In this document: in pieces, positions 41,236 through 50,395 of the stretch
Layout of the letters: each line of letters begins with the position of its first letter
Numbering within the stretch: position 1 is the first letter of the stretch
Source: Xanthobacteraceae bacterium
GTDB lineage: Bacteria > Pseudomonadota > Alphaproteobacteria > Rhizobiales > Xanthobacteraceae
Reading direction: 5' to 3'
Assembly (NCBI GenBank): GCA_029266425.1
Contig: JAQSWY010000026.1
Location: 1 to 63,942 of the forward strand
Length of the DNA: 63,942 nucleotides
Translations under genes and position numbers: made by a program
The notes under the pieces: model-generated
The model's database searches: none
What the model saw: the letters and a program-made list of their open reading frames with translations, nothing else
Told to the model about the DNA's origin: nothing

Positions 41236-41847
41236 ATGCGCACCCGATCCTACGCCGCCGCCCTGTTTGCTGCCTTGCTGCTGGCCGGCTGCGGCACCAC
41301 CGACGTCGTCGAGGCCGGCAAGAATCCGTCTTTCTACGACAATCTCTCCAAGGGCGGCTCGCTCGATCCCGCGGCCGCGTCGGCGATGCTGTCGGATTAT
41401 CGCAAGGGCAAGGGGCTCACCACGGTGTCCGTCGATCCGGTGCTGATGCAGGTGGCGCAGCGCCAGGCCAAGGCGATGGCGGCGGCTGATTCACTCTCCC
41501 ACACCGTCGGCGGCCGAACACTGACAGCGCGCCTGAAGGCGGCCGGCTTCAACGGGCTGCGCGCGGTGGAGAATGTCGGCGCCGGCTATCACACGCTGGC
41601 CGAGGCATTTTCCGGCTGGCGGGATTCGCCCTCGCACAACAAGAACATGCTCGCCGCCGGCATGACCCAGATGGGGATTGCCGCGGTGCCGGCGCCGAAC
41701 AGCAAGTACCGGGTCTATTGGGCGCTGGTGCTCGGCGTGCCCGATCCGAAGGTCGCCGGCGCTGCGCCGCCGGTCGCCGCCGCACCAGCTCAAGCGCCGG
41801 GCCAGAGCAGCGTCACCATCAACGGCATGCCGGTCGGCGGGCAGTGA
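41236..41847 (+). CDS. CAP domain (SCP/PR1) lipoprotein
   Basis: 203 residues from ATG 41236. The lipoprotein signal ends in LLLAGC (Cys at residue 17-18). The CAP domain covers residues 40-170: LSHTVGGRTLTARLKAAGF carries the first His, AVENVGAGYHTLAEAFSGWRDSPSHNKNML the Glu-Trp-His set, and YRVYWALVLG the last strand. The C-terminus is an Ala/Pro tail. CAP proteins of bacteria are extracytoplasmic and of unclear activity. It follows the MscS gene by 65 bases and may be cotranscribed with it. Its end is 4 bases from the convergent GNAT gene. Confidence 0.9.
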   Translation: MRTRSYAAALFAALLLAGCGTTDVVEAGKNPSFYDNLSKGGSLDPAAASAMLSDYRKGKGLTTVSVDPVLMQVAQRQAKAMAAADSLSHTVGGRTLTARLKAAGFNGLRAVENVGAGYHTLAEAFSGWRDSPSHNKNMLAAGMTQMGIAAVPAPNSKYRVYWALVLGVPDPKVAGAAPPVAAAPAQAPGQSSVTINGMPVGGQ

Positions 41848-41851
41848 GGGT

Positions 41852-42997
41852 TCAGGCCTTCAGGCCGCGCTTCGCCCGCATATAGCCGACCGCCTGCTTG
41901 GCGCGCTCGCGCGCGGCGCGGCGCAGCGCCTCCAGCCGTGCCGAAATCGCGAAGCGCATCGAGGCTCCGCGGTCCAGCGCGACCAGCCAATCGGCCATCG
42001 GCAGGCGCTCGCGCCACAGCGCCTCGAAGCCCGGATCGGGCGTGACCGCGAGGCTGTCGCCGAGAGCTATATCAGGGTCGCCATCGAGGGCTTCGGTCAC
42101 GGCGATGTCGAGCAGCACGCCCGGCGAATACCGCGCCAGCGTTTCGTCATAGGCGGTCTTGAAGAACCAGGCGCGACCCTGTGCGATGAAGAGCAGCGCC
42201 GCGGCGATCGGCGCGTCGCCTCTGATGATTTCGACGATCCGCGCCTCGCGCTTCTCGGCGAGCGCGGCCGTGCTCTCGCGGAAGAAGGCGGCACGCGCCG
42301 CTTCCTGTCCTGCCGCGGTGCCGCGCCGGCCCTTCCAGCCGGCGGCCTCGAGGGCGAAGAACCGCTCCAGCGCAGCGGCGAGTGCCGCGGGTTCGACGGC
42401 CACCGCGATCTCGGTCTCGCCGGCCTCTACATGCAGCTTGCGGCGCTGCTGCTCGAGCCGGCGGCGGCGGTGCTTCGACATGCGGGCGGCGAGATAGGCG
42501 GCGCCGTCCTTGCGCATCGCCGGCCGTTCGAACGGCGCGAAGCGCACCATCTCCCGGCCGCTTGCCGCCAGCGCCTGCGTCCACACATCGGCGAGCGGGC
42601 CGGCGGCCGGCATGTGCTGCAGCAAGAGGCTGGTTGGGCTCGAGCGATGCTCAAGCAATGCATCAAGCAATGCCACGGCAACGCCTGGTGCATCGCCGCG
42701 CGCGATCAGCGGCGCGCCGTGCGGGGCATAGGGCAGATGATGGATGGCGCAGGCGAGCGGCACGCCCCAGCGGGCACGGGAGAAGCGAAGCGGCAGCAGG
42801 CCGGCGAGACGGCCGCCCCGCTCGGCGACGAGGAAGTGCGTGCGCCCGCCATCGAGATGACGCAAGGCCGGCAGGAAGCATTCCGGGCCGGCAAAGACAT
42901 TGGGCTCGACGGCTTCCTCGGCAAGCGCGCGCCACTCGGCGGCACGGCCCGCCAGCTGCTCTCCCGTCAGCCATGCCGTCGTGACGGGCTCCGCCAT
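41852..42997 (-). CDS. CelD/BcsL-type GNAT acetyltransferase
   Basis: 381 residues of the duplicated-GNAT family (PF13480) found in polysaccharide gene sets. The N-terminal half contains the pattern PNVFAGPECFLPALRHLDGG, and the second half has ALLFIAQGRAWFFKTAYDETLARYSPGVLLD, the typical acyl-acceptor block. It probably acylates a sugar, a lipid-linked intermediate or a peptide; the substrate is unknown. The start is ATG 42997, 7 bases after the flippase stop, so the two form an operon with the flippase first. Confidence 0.85.
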   Translation of the reverse strand: MAEPVTTAWLTGEQLAGRAAEWRALAEEAVEPNVFAGPECFLPALRHLDGGRTHFLVAERGGRLAGLLPLRFSRARWGVPLACAIHHLPYAPHGAPLIARGDAPGVAVALLDALLEHRSSPTSLLLQHMPAAGPLADVWTQALAASGREMVRFAPFERPAMRKDGAAYLAARMSKHRRRRLEQQRRKLHVEAGETEIAVAVEPAALAAALERFFALEAAGWKGRRGTAAGQEAARAAFFRESTAALAEKREARIVEIIRGDAPIAAALLFIAQGRAWFFKTAYDETLARYSPGVLLDIAVTEALDGDPDIALGDSLAVTPDPGFEALWRERLPMADWLVALDRGASMRFAISARLEALRRAARERAKQAVGYMRAKRGLKA

Positions 42998-43004
42998 ATG
43001 AACG

Positions 43005-44399
43005 TCAATCCAGCGCCGGCCTCGGCCGGCGCAGCACGAAGACGTGCAGGCCGAGCCGCCGCTTGGTGACGACGAACAGCATCACGGATTCGACGATATA
43101 GGCGATGGTCGGCGCCCAGGCCGCGCCCATCAGGCCGTAATGCGGGATGAGCAGCAGGCAGAGCGCGAAATTGATGACGAAGGCGATGGCGTAGATCACC
43201 GCGCAGGCGGTCTGCTCGCCGACCATGATGAGCAGGCGCTCCACCGGCCCGACCGCAGCGCGCACCAGGAGGCCGATGCTCAGCACGAACATCAGCGGGT
43301 AACCCTCCTCGAAGCCGGCGCCGAACATCGAGAGGATGAAGCGTCCGATGATCAGCAGCCCAATGGTCGCTATCAGCGAGGGCCAGAAGGTCCAGTGGAT
43401 GGTGTCGGTAAGGAAGCGCTCCAGCTTGTCGCGCTCGCCGGCGACGTGGAAGGCGGTGAATTTGTGCGTCACCGCCGCGGCGACCGAAAAATAGATGAAG
43501 GCGACCGGCGCCAGCGTCTTGGTGGCGGCGTAATAGACTGCCACCTGCTCGGGGCCGACGAACAGCTGCAGCGTCAATATGTCGGCATAGGTCAGCAGGA
43601 AATAGAAGCCCTCGATCATGAAGATCGGCAGCGCCACCAGGAACCAGGTGCGCCGCTGATGGACGCGGGCGATGTCCGCTATGCCCGTGAGGCGCTCCCT
43701 GAGGCGCCGGTTCAGCTCCAGCGTCTGGCCGAGCGTCGTCAGCCAGGTGGCGGCGGTGGCCGCCGCCATCGCGCTCACCGCATCGGCCTGGTAGCCGGCG
43801 AGATGCAGGCCGCCCATCACTGCGAGGATCAGCAAGGGGCGGGCGATGTAGACCGGGGCGAGCGCCAGCCCGACCCAGTCATAGGACCGGGCGATACCGT
43901 CCTGGACCTCGGAGACGCCATAGAGCGGCAGCACGGCGAAGGCGAGCAGGAACGGCACCAGATAGAAGGCGTCGACGCGATCTTCCAGCAGCCACATCAC
44001 GCCGACGCCGAGCAGCGCGAAGAAGGTGCCGATCCAGAAGGCGAGCCAGCGTCCGCCCGAGAGAAAGCCCTTCAGCAGGCCGTGCTGGCTGCGCTCGATA
44101 TATTCGGGCAGGAAGCGCTGAGCGGCGGAGCCGAGGCCGAGCGGGGCGAGCATGCCGAGCATCACCGCCCAGGTCCAGACATAGACATAGATGCCGAATT
44201 CGAAGGCGCCCATCCAGCGCGCGATCAGGATCTGCGAGACATAGGCGATCACCGCGCTCAGGGCGCGCACCAGGAAGGCGGTGCCGGCAAGCCGGGTCAG
44301 CGCCGAGCGCTCGCCCTCGAGCAGCCGGGCGAGGAGCGTGCGCAGCCAGCCGGACAGGCGTCCGGCAAACGGCAGGGAGGCGCTTTCATCGCTCGCCAA
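43005..44399 (-). CDS. Polysaccharide flippase (Wzx / MATE-like, oligosaccharide exporter)
   Basis: 464 residues and about 12-14 membrane helices. The start is TTG 44399, supported by CCGGAGAAG seven bases upstream. The N-terminal segment after a 40-residue cytoplasmic leader, FLVRALSAVIAYVSQILIARWMGAFEFGIYVYVW, is the flippase family signature. Flips an undecaprenyl-linked oligosaccharide across the inner membrane. It precedes a CelD-like acyltransferase in a two-gene operon, yet no glycosyltransferase or polymerase is near, so the pair must serve a pathway encoded elsewhere. Confidence 0.88.
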   Translation of the reverse strand: MASDESASLPFAGRLSGWLRTLLARLLEGERSALTRLAGTAFLVRALSAVIAYVSQILIARWMGAFEFGIYVYVWTWAVMLGMLAPLGLGSAAQRFLPEYIERSQHGLLKGFLSGGRWLAFWIGTFFALLGVGVMWLLEDRVDAFYLVPFLLAFAVLPLYGVSEVQDGIARSYDWVGLALAPVYIARPLLILAVMGGLHLAGYQADAVSAMAAATAATWLTTLGQTLELNRRLRERLTGIADIARVHQRRTWFLVALPIFMIEGFYFLLTYADILTLQLFVGPEQVAVYYAATKTLAPVAFIYFSVAAAVTHKFTAFHVAGERDKLERFLTDTIHWTFWPSLIATIGLLIIGRFILSMFGAGFEEGYPLMFVLSIGLLVRAAVGPVERLLIMVGEQTACAVIYAIAFVINFALCLLLIPHYGLMGAAWAPTIAYIVESVMLFVVTKRRLGLHVFVLRRPRPALD

Positions 44400-44530
44400 G
44401 GGCAGACTTCTCCGGAAGGTCTTTCGAGGCGCAGTTGTCGCTCTCGCACTAGCACAACGGCTTTAACGCGCCGTTAGGTGGCTTGCAAAGGGACGGCGGT
44501 ATCGCGATCCGCCAGAGCATCAATTGGCTG

Positions 44531-44577
44531 GAGCATGTTCTCCGCGCAAAAGTCGTCCAACCTTTGCGAACATGCTC
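44531..44577. repeat. Palindromic repeat, family F, copy 2
   Basis: The perfect arms GAGCATGTTC (44531-44540) and GAACATGCTC (44568-44577) enclose CGCAAAAG and CCTTTGCG, which also pair. It lies just downstream of the CobW gene and upstream of the flippase start, and could fold as a terminator-like hairpin. Confidence 0.8.
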
Positions 44578-44596
44578 AACGCCGCCAATATGCGCG

Positions 44597-45721
44597 TCAG
44601 CGCCGCATGGTGGCCGGCGCCAGCGGATTGTCGGCGAGCACGGCGGGATCCGGCGTGTCCGGCCGCGGCAGGCCCATGAACGCCTCGAACAGCCGGCGGA
44701 TCACCGCCGGCTCGACATCGCGGACGATCAGCACGATGCGGGTGCGGCGGTCCTCGTCGGGCCAGCCGGGGAGCTGGCTCGGCGGGTGCAGCACGTGCTG
44801 GACGCCGTGCAGCACCAGCGGATGGGCGGGGTCCTCGACCAGCTTGACGATGCCCTTCAGCCTCAGCAGCCGCGCGCCGTGGGTGCCGCGCAGCAGCTCG
44901 AGGAACATGTCGAGGGCGGCGGCGCTCACCGGCGCGTCGGTGGCGAGCGTGAAGGCGCGGATGCGATCGTCGTGGCGGTTCGGATCATGCTCGCGCCAGG
45001 TCTCCTCGGCCTCCGCCACCTTCTCCGAGGCGAGCCAGCGGGCGACGTCGGGGATCTTGGCGTCCGGGTCATAGAGGCCGGCATCGAGCAGGGCGCGCGG
45101 CGTCGCTTCACCCTTGGCGGCGTCGAGCACCGGGGCAGCGGGGGCGAGCAGCGCGAGGCGGGCGCGCAGCCGCGCGAGCCCGGCTTCGCGCTCGGGGCTG
45201 TCGACGAGTTCGGTCTTGGTGAGCACGATGCGGTCGGCGATCGCGGCCTGGCGCACCGCCTCGGTGTGCTCGTTCAGCGTGACGTCGCCGTTCACCGCGT
45301 CGATCACCGTGACCACGCCATCGAGCCGGAAGCGCATCACCAGATAGGGATGCATCATCAGCACATGAAGGATCGGCGCGGGGTCGGCGAGGCCGGTGGT
45401 CTCGATCACCACCCGGCGGAAGGGCGGGATGGCGCCATTGTCCATCCGCCGCAGCAAATGCTCGAGGGACTCGACGAGATCGCCGCGCACGGTGCAGCAC
45501 AGGCAGCCGCTGGCGAGCAGCACGGTGGCATCGTCGACATGCTGCACCAGGAGATGGTCGAGCCCGATCTCGCCGAACTCGTTGATGAGCACCGCGGTGT
45601 CGGCGAGACCCGGCTCATGCAGCAGGGCGTTCAGCAGCGTGGTCTTGCCGGCACCGAGGAAGCCGGTGAGCAGCGTGACCGGGATAGGCTCGGGGGGCGA
45701 AGAGGGAAGGGGCGACGTCAT
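44597..45721 (-). CDS. CobW-family (COG0523) GTPase, metallochaperone type
   Basis: 374 residues from ATG 45721. Walker A GFLGAGKTTLLNALL is at about residues 20-34. ETTGLADPAPILH gives the switch region, and the metal motif ASGCLCCTV (CxCC) is at about residue 71. NKTE-like LTKTELVD specifies GTP. The C-terminal CobW_C domain has HGVQHVLHPP. COG0523 proteins insert or move zinc, cobalt or other metals. The long His-rich loop of cobalt members is absent. A strong inverted repeat lies about 33 bases upstream of the start, where an operator would be expected. The metal is not known. Confidence 0.92.
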   Translation of the reverse strand: MTSPLPSSPPEPIPVTLLTGFLGAGKTTLLNALLHEPGLADTAVLINEFGEIGLDHLLVQHVDDATVLLASGCLCCTVRGDLVESLEHLLRRMDNGAIPPFRRVVIETTGLADPAPILHVLMMHPYLVMRFRLDGVVTVIDAVNGDVTLNEHTEAVRQAAIADRIVLTKTELVDSPEREAGLARLRARLALLAPAAPVLDAAKGEATPRALLDAGLYDPDAKIPDVARWLASEKVAEAEETWREHDPNRHDDRIRAFTLATDAPVSAAALDMFLELLRGTHGARLLRLKGIVKLVEDPAHPLVLHGVQHVLHPPSQLPGWPDEDRRTRIVLIVRDVEPAVIRRLFEAFMGLPRPDTPDPAVLADNPLAPATMRR

Positions 45722-45753
45722 CTCACCTGCCGGCGGCGCGAAGATACAGTCCT

Positions 45754-45797
45754 GAAATCGGATCTCCCCTGAGATCGGATCTCCGCGATCCGATTTC
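45754..45797. promoter_or_regulatory. Triple inverted repeat upstream of the CobW-type GTPase
   Basis: GAAATCGGATC (45754-45764) and GATCCGATTTC (45787-45797) are perfectly complementary 11-base arms. A third copy GATCGGATC lies at 45773-45781 in the same direction as the left arm. It occupies the 105-base gap between the carboxypeptidase 3' end and the GTPase start, so it could be an operator for the GTPase or a terminator for the upstream gene; there is no T-tract on the minus strand. Confidence 0.5.
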
Positions 45798-45826
45798 AAC
45801 GTGAGCCGGTTGCGGAAGAGCCCTGC

Positions 45827-47230
45827 TCAGTTCGCCGGACGAGGGGCCGGCGTCGGCGCTGCGGAGGCCGCCGGCTTCGGCGCGGGTTTGGCAGCCGGTT
45901 TTGCTGCCGGCTTGGCGGCCGGTTTGGCCCCGGGCTCGGCCGATGCGGTGGCCTCCGGCTTCTTCTTGCCGTCGTCCTTTTTGGCCGCATCCTTTTTGGC
46001 CGCATCCTTTTTGGCTGCGTCCTTCTTGGCCGGATCCTTCTTCGCGGCGACCGCCTTGCGGCCCTTGCGCTCGGGCGCCGGCGGATAGGCGGCGTCGATC
46101 GCCGCCTGGTTTGGCGTCGGGCCGACCCAGACCGGCACCGGGGCCATGGACGGCGGCAGGTTCACCAGGAGGCTGGCGCCGGTCAGCTTGGCGCCCGCAC
46201 CGGCCATACCCGCCGCGGCAAACCCGGTGGGGGAGGGGCTGCTGTCATCATCGGCTTCGGAGGCGACGGTCTTGCGCTTGCGGCCGCAGACCTCACCGCG
46301 CATGTCGGGCGGCGAACCGCCCTCATTCCTCAGTGAATCGACGGTCGGGGACACGTTGCCGAAGATCGACCAGGATTGCTGGAAGCCCTTCTCCATCAGG
46401 AGCGCGGCCGCCTCGGTGCGCTCGCGTCCCGACGAGGTGCCGAGCACGACGGCGAGGACCCGCTTATTGCCGCGATGGGCGACGCCGACGAGATTGAAGC
46501 CCGAGGCGCAGATGAAGCCGGTCTTCATGCCCTCGGCGCCGGGATAGCGGTCGATCAGCTTGTTGTAGGTCCGGATCACCCGGTTGCCGAGCTGGATCGC
46601 CGGCACCTTGAACAGATCGGCCTGATCGGGGAATTGCAGCAGGATCGCCCGCGCCAGCACGGCGAGGTCACGGGCGGTGGTGTAATTGTCGGGGTCGGGC
46701 AGGCCATTCGGATTGGCGAAATGGGTGCCGGTCATGCCGAGCTCGGCGGCCTTGGCGTTCATCTCGTCGATGAAGGCCGGCTCACTGCCGCTGACACCCT
46801 CGGCGAGGACGACGGCGATGTCGTTGGCCGACTTCACCAGCATCATCTTCAGCGCATTGTCTACGGTGACCTGGGTACCGGCCTTGAAGCCCATCTTTGA
46901 GGGCGCCTGCGCCACCGCATTGGGCGATACGGTCAGCAAGGTCTGCGGCGTGATGCGCCCGTCGCGCATCGCGCGGAACGTGACATAGGCGGTCATCAGC
47001 TTGGTGACGGAGGCTGGGTACCACGGCTTGGTGGCGTCCTCGGCGAGGAGCACCTTGCCGCTATCGACGTCGATCAGCAGCGAAGGGGTCGCCTGCGCGG
47101 CAAGCGGGGCAATGGCAAGGGAGGCCCCGAACAGGGCGGCGAGGATACGCACTCGCGAAGGGATGGGGCTCGACACGCGGCTTTGGTCCGTGGTTCGGTT
47201 TCCGGAGGCGGGCTGTGAAGCGTCTGGCAT
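45827..47230 (-). CDS. D-alanyl-D-alanine carboxypeptidase (PBP5/6 type) with basic repeat tail
   Basis: 467 residues. The signal region RVRILAALFGASLAIAPLAAQA is followed by the peptidase S11 domain: active-site SVTK (about residue 73), SAN at about 134 and KTG at about 235. It trims pentapeptides of peptidoglycan in the periplasm. Residues from about 395 are an unusual tail: pentapeptide-like KKDAA units, then AKPAAKP units, then APTPAPRPAN. The normal S11 C-terminal amphipathic membrane anchor is not evident; the tail may instead bind peptidoglycan or anionic surface polymers. An N-terminal extension of about 27 residues precedes the signal, so a later GTG start is possible. Confidence 0.9.
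   Translation of the reverse strand: MPDASQPASGNRTTDQSRVSSPIPSRVRILAALFGASLAIAPLAAQATPSLLIDVDSGKVLLAEDATKPWYPASVTKLMTAYVTFRAMRDGRITPQTLLTVSPNAVAQAPSKMGFKAGTQVTVDNALKMMLVKSANDIAVVLAEGVSGSEPAFIDEMNAKAAELGMTGTHFANPNGLPDPDNYTTARDLAVLARAILLQFPDQADLFKVPAIQLGNRVIRTYNKLIDRYPGAEGMKTGFICASGFNLVGVAHRGNKRVLAVVLGTSSGRERTEAAALLMEKGFQQSWSIFGNVSPTVDSLRNEGGSPPDMRGEVCGRKRKTVASEADDDSSPSPTGFAAAGMAGAGAKLTGASLLVNLPPSMAPVPVWVGPTPNQAAIDAAYPPAPERKGRKAVAAKKDPAKKDAAKKDAAKKDAAKKDDGKKKPEATASAEPGAKPAAKPAAKPAAKPAPKPAASAAPTPAPRPAN
45880..46045 (-). repeat. Tandem repeats encoding the Lys/Ala/Pro tail of the carboxypeptidase
   Basis: Inside the carboxypeptidase gene. Near 45978-46045 a 15-base unit (plus strand CCTTTTTGGCCGCAT) repeats about five times and encodes AAKKD. 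Near 45880-45935 a 12-base unit encodes AKPA. Slippage could change the tail length between strains. Confidence 0.75.
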
Positions 47231-47336
47231 CCTAGATACCCTGTTCGACGACCACGGGCAAAACCGAATGGCGCTTTCAGGCGGCGGAATTGTGGTCGTG
47301 TGTGGTCAAACTTGCCCACATCGCCGCTGCGCCGGC

Positions 47337-49124
47337 TCATGTTTCCGCAGGTGGTGAATCTCCGGTTGACGAACCGCTCACCATGAACTGCGCGCGGGCC
47401 AGGGCGGCGAAACGCCCGCCAAGCCTTACCAGCGCGTCGAACGAGCCGGCCTCGACGACGCGCCCGGCCTCGAAGACGAGGATGCGGTCGGCATTGCGCA
47501 CCGTGGCGAGGCGGTGGGCGATCACAAATGTTGTCCGCCCCTTCATCACCTCGTCGAGCGCGGCCTGCACCTTCTGCTCGGTCGCCGCGTCGAGCGCGCT
47601 CGTGGCCTCGTCGAGAATCAGGATCGGCGGATCCTTCAGGAGCGCGCGGGCGATGGCGAGGCGCTGGCGCTCGCCGCCGGAGAGCGAGCGTCCGCGCTCG
47701 CCGACGATCGTGGAGAGCCCTTCGCTTTGCCGAGCGACCAATTCGGTCGCCTGCGCCCGCTCCAGCGCGCTGGCGATCTCGGCAGGCGTCGCGTTCGGCT
47801 GTCCGACGCGTAGATTCTCCTCGATGGTACGATTGAACAGCATCGCCTCCTGGAACACGACGCCGATATTTCGGCGAAGCGAGGCCAGGGTGACATCGCG
47901 CAGATCGTGCCCGTCTATGGTGATGCGGCCGGACTGCGGATCGAAGGCGCGATGGAGCAGCGCCAGCGCGGTGGACTTGCCGGCGCCGGTGGAGCCGACG
48001 AGGGCGATGGTCTCGCCCGGGGCGACGGCGAAGCTGACATCGACGAGCGCCGAGCGCTTGCCGTCATAAGAGAAGGATACATCCTCGAATGCGACGGCGC
48101 CCCGCACATGCTCCAGCGGCTTGGCGCCGTGGCGGTCATGGACGTTGGGGATGACGTCCATCACGTCGAAGAACTCGGCGAGGCGGGGGGCATCGAGCAC
48201 GAGGCGATTGGCGAAGCCGACCACCTGGTCGAGCCGGCCGACGAGGAGCGTCGAGAAGCCCACGAAGGTGACGATCTCACCGATGGAGGCGAGGCCGTGT
48301 ATGTGCAGCCAGGTGCCGACAAGGAAGATGGCGAGGATGGTCAGCGTGGTCGCCGCCTTGGTGCCGACCGAGACCACCGCCCACCAGGACAGGATCGGGA
48401 TCTGCGCCGCAAGCACATTGTCGATGGTCTCCCTAAGGCCGCGCACCTCGGCCTCGATGCGGGTGAAGCTCTGGATCACCGCGACATTGCCGAGCGCGTC
48501 GGCGCTGCGCTCGGCGAGGTCGGATTGCAGCTTCTCGACCTGGCGCTGCATGCCCTGGGTACGGTTCAGCACGAAATAGGTCAGCGCGCTGAAGATCAGC
48601 AGCAGGCCGACCAGCAGCAGGCCGAGCCGCCAGTTCACCCACACCGAGACCGGCAGCAGGATCACCAGCGCCACCATGCCGGCGCAATGCTCGCGGAAGA
48701 AGGCGAGCCACAGGCCCCAGAGCCCATCGGCGCCCTGCAGCATGACCTTCAGCAGGCGCCCCGAATGCACGGCGCCATGGAAGCCGAGCGGCAATTCCAG
48801 CACATGCTCGAAATAGCCGCTCATGATCGAGAGCCGCCGCCGATGGGCGAGGCGGTCGGCATGCAGCGCCACCAGCGCTCCGGCGACGATGGTAAAGATG
48901 CCGAACGCGGCCCAGGCGCCGAGCTGCGGCAGCAGTTCCGTGAACGTCGGCATGCGGCTCGCGGCCTGCGCGCGCACCAGCGTGTCGATGACGCGGCCAT
49001 AGAGTACCGGCTCCGCGAACAGCGCGATGGCGAGCAGCACATTGGCGAAGGCGAGCAGCATGCCCAACCGACGCTCCGGACCGAGCGCGGCGAGCACGCG
49101 GGCATAAATGCGCAGGAAATCCAT
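47337..49124 (-). CDS. ndvA: Glucan exporter ABC transporter, NdvA/ChvA type (fused permease-ATPase)
   Basis: 595 residues. Six membrane helices in the first half, with the family opening [21 protein letters not shown] and ADRLAHRRR. The second half is the nucleotide-binding domain: Walker [10 protein letters not shown], signature [16 protein letters not shown], Walker [11 protein letters not shown]. NdvA/ChvA export cyclic beta-1,2-glucan in rhizobia and relatives, which supports osmotic adaptation. No glucan synthase (ndvB) is in the window. The start is ATG 49124. The family call is firm; the exact substrate is inferred. Confidence 0.87.
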   Translation of the reverse strand: MDFLRIYARVLAALGPERRLGMLLAFANVLLAIALFAEPVLYGRVIDTLVRAQAASRMPTFTELLPQLGAWAAFGIFTIVAGALVALHADRLAHRRRLSIMSGYFEHVLELPLGFHGAVHSGRLLKVMLQGADGLWGLWLAFFREHCAGMVALVILLPVSVWVNWRLGLLLVGLLLIFSALTYFVLNRTQGMQRQVEKLQSDLAERSADALGNVAVIQSFTRIEAEVRGLRETIDNVLAAQIPILSWWAVVSVGTKAATTLTILAIFLVGTWLHIHGLASIGEIVTFVGFSTLLVGRLDQVVGFANRLVLDAPRLAEFFDVMDVIPNVHDRHGAKPLEHVRGAVAFEDVSFSYDGKRSALVDVSFAVAPGETIALVGSTGAGKSTALALLHRAFDPQSGRITIDGHDLRDVTLASLRRNIGVVFQEAMLFNRTIEENLRVGQPNATPAEIASALERAQATELVARQSEGLSTIVGERGRSLSGGERQRLAIARALLKDPPILILDEATSALDAATEQKVQAALDEVMKGRTTFVIAHRLATVRNADRILVFEAGRVVEAGSFDALVRLGGRFAALARAQFMVSGSSTGDSPPAET

Positions 49125-49307
49125 AGGGACCCCGAACGATGAGAGCGCCGACGATGGGCGCAGTCGAGCACAGCGGTGGCGAGCGGCAAAGGGGTGCCGG
49201 GAAGCGACGACAAAGACACTCTTCAGCGCACTGTTGTCATGTACGGCCGCGCCCGCTGCCCAGGGCGTGCCATAAGACGTTCATCTTCCACGACGTATGT
49301 TCGTTCC

Positions 49308-49742
49308 ATGACTGATTCGATCCGGCGTCTGTATGACGGAGTGGTGGCGACACGCGAGGGGCGCAATCCCTCGCCGCGCACCGAGCGACTGTTCGGCAAA
49401 GGCCGCTCGTTCATCGCCAAGAAGGTCGCGGAGGAGGGCGTCGAGGTCGCGCTCGAGGCCGTCGTCGCCGACAGTTCCGCGGTCATCCGCGAGAGCGCGG
49501 ACCTGATCTACAATCTCGTCGTGCTCTGGGCCGATGCCGGTGTGTCCCCGGAGGACATCTGGGCGGAGATGGCGCGGCGCGAGCAGCTGATGGGCATCGC
49601 CGAAAAGCTGCCCAAGCGCGGCGCCAAGCCGATCGACGGCCGGCAATTCGCGCTGAGCCTGGTCGCGAATGTCGGCGAGCAGCAGCCCGACCCGTCGGCG
49701 GCAGGTGCGGCAATCATGGTCAAGCGCCGCAAGCGCGTCTGA
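49308..49742 (+). CDS. hisE: Phosphoribosyl-ATP diphosphatase-like protein (HisE family)
   Basis: 144 residues from ATG 49308. The all-alpha PRA-PH core is at residues 15-100: GRNPSPRTERLFGKG, KKVAEEGVEVALEAV with the metal-binding EE..E pattern, and ESADLIYNLVVLWADAGV with the second E..D pair. HisE makes PR-AMP from PR-ATP in histidine synthesis. It is longer than the usual ~105 residues because of a C-terminal extension (GAKPIDGRQFALSLV...KRRKRV) and stands apart from any other his gene, so it might be a second, divergent copy with another nucleotide substrate. Confidence 0.75.
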   Translation: MTDSIRRLYDGVVATREGRNPSPRTERLFGKGRSFIAKKVAEEGVEVALEAVVADSSAVIRESADLIYNLVVLWADAGVSPEDIWAEMARREQLMGIAEKLPKRGAKPIDGRQFALSLVANVGEQQPDPSAAGAAIMVKRRKRV

Positions 49743-49797
49743 GCTATACCCCTTCCCGACAATCCGCCCTGCCATCCCGCATGTTCCGGAGCCGCTG

Positions 49798-50379
49798 ATG
49801 CTGCGTCGTCTCTATCAGTGGGTGATCGACCTTGCCGAGCGTCCCTCCGCCGCCTGGGCGCTGGCCGGCGTCTCCTTTGCCGAGAGTTCGTTCTTCCCGG
49901 TGCCGCCCGATGTGATGCTGGTGCCGATGTGCGTCGCCAAGCCGCAAAAGGCGTGGTGGTACGCTTTCGTCTGCACGGTCGCGTCGGTGGTGGGCGGGCT
50001 GTTCGGCTATGCCATCGGCGCGCTGCTCTATGACACGGTCGGCGCGTTCCTGATCCGCCTCTACGGCTATGGCGACAAGGTCGAGGCGTTCAATGCGGCC
50101 TATGCCCATTACGGCCACTGGATCATCCTGATCAAGGGGCTGACGCCGATCCCCTACAAGGTGGTCACGATCACCTCGGGATTCGCCCATTACAGCCTGT
50201 TCTGGTTCGTCGTGCTCTCGGCGATCACCCGCGCCTTGCGCTTCTTCCTGGTGGCGGGGCTGCTCTACTGGATCGGCCCGGCGGCGCGGGAATTCATCGA
50301 GAAGCGGCTCGGGCTGGTGACGGCGCTCTTCGCCGTCGCCATCGTCGGCGGCTTCATTGCCGCGGTGTATCTGTTCTGA
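49798..50379 (+). CDS. YqaA / DedA-like inner membrane protein (SNARE-associated family)
   Basis: 193 residues from ATG 49798. The N-terminal half SFAESSFFPVPPDVMLVPM is a re-entrant segment with E and P residues, typical of the family. GLTPIPYKVVTITSGFAHYSLFWF is the second conserved block, followed by two C-terminal helices. Family members help move undecaprenyl phosphate or phospholipid across the membrane or support membrane energetics. It follows the HisE-like gene by 55 bases. Downstream is a block of nested repeats. Confidence 0.85.
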   Translation: MLRRLYQWVIDLAERPSAAWALAGVSFAESSFFPVPPDVMLVPMCVAKPQKAWWYAFVCTVASVVGGLFGYAIGALLYDTVGAFLIRLYGYGDKVEAFNAAYAHYGHWIILIKGLTPIPYKVVTITSGFAHYSLFWFVVLSAITRALRFFLVAGLLYWIGPAAREFIEKRLGLVTALFAVAIVGGFIAAVYLF

Positions 50380-50395
50380 CGATCTGCTCACGATG

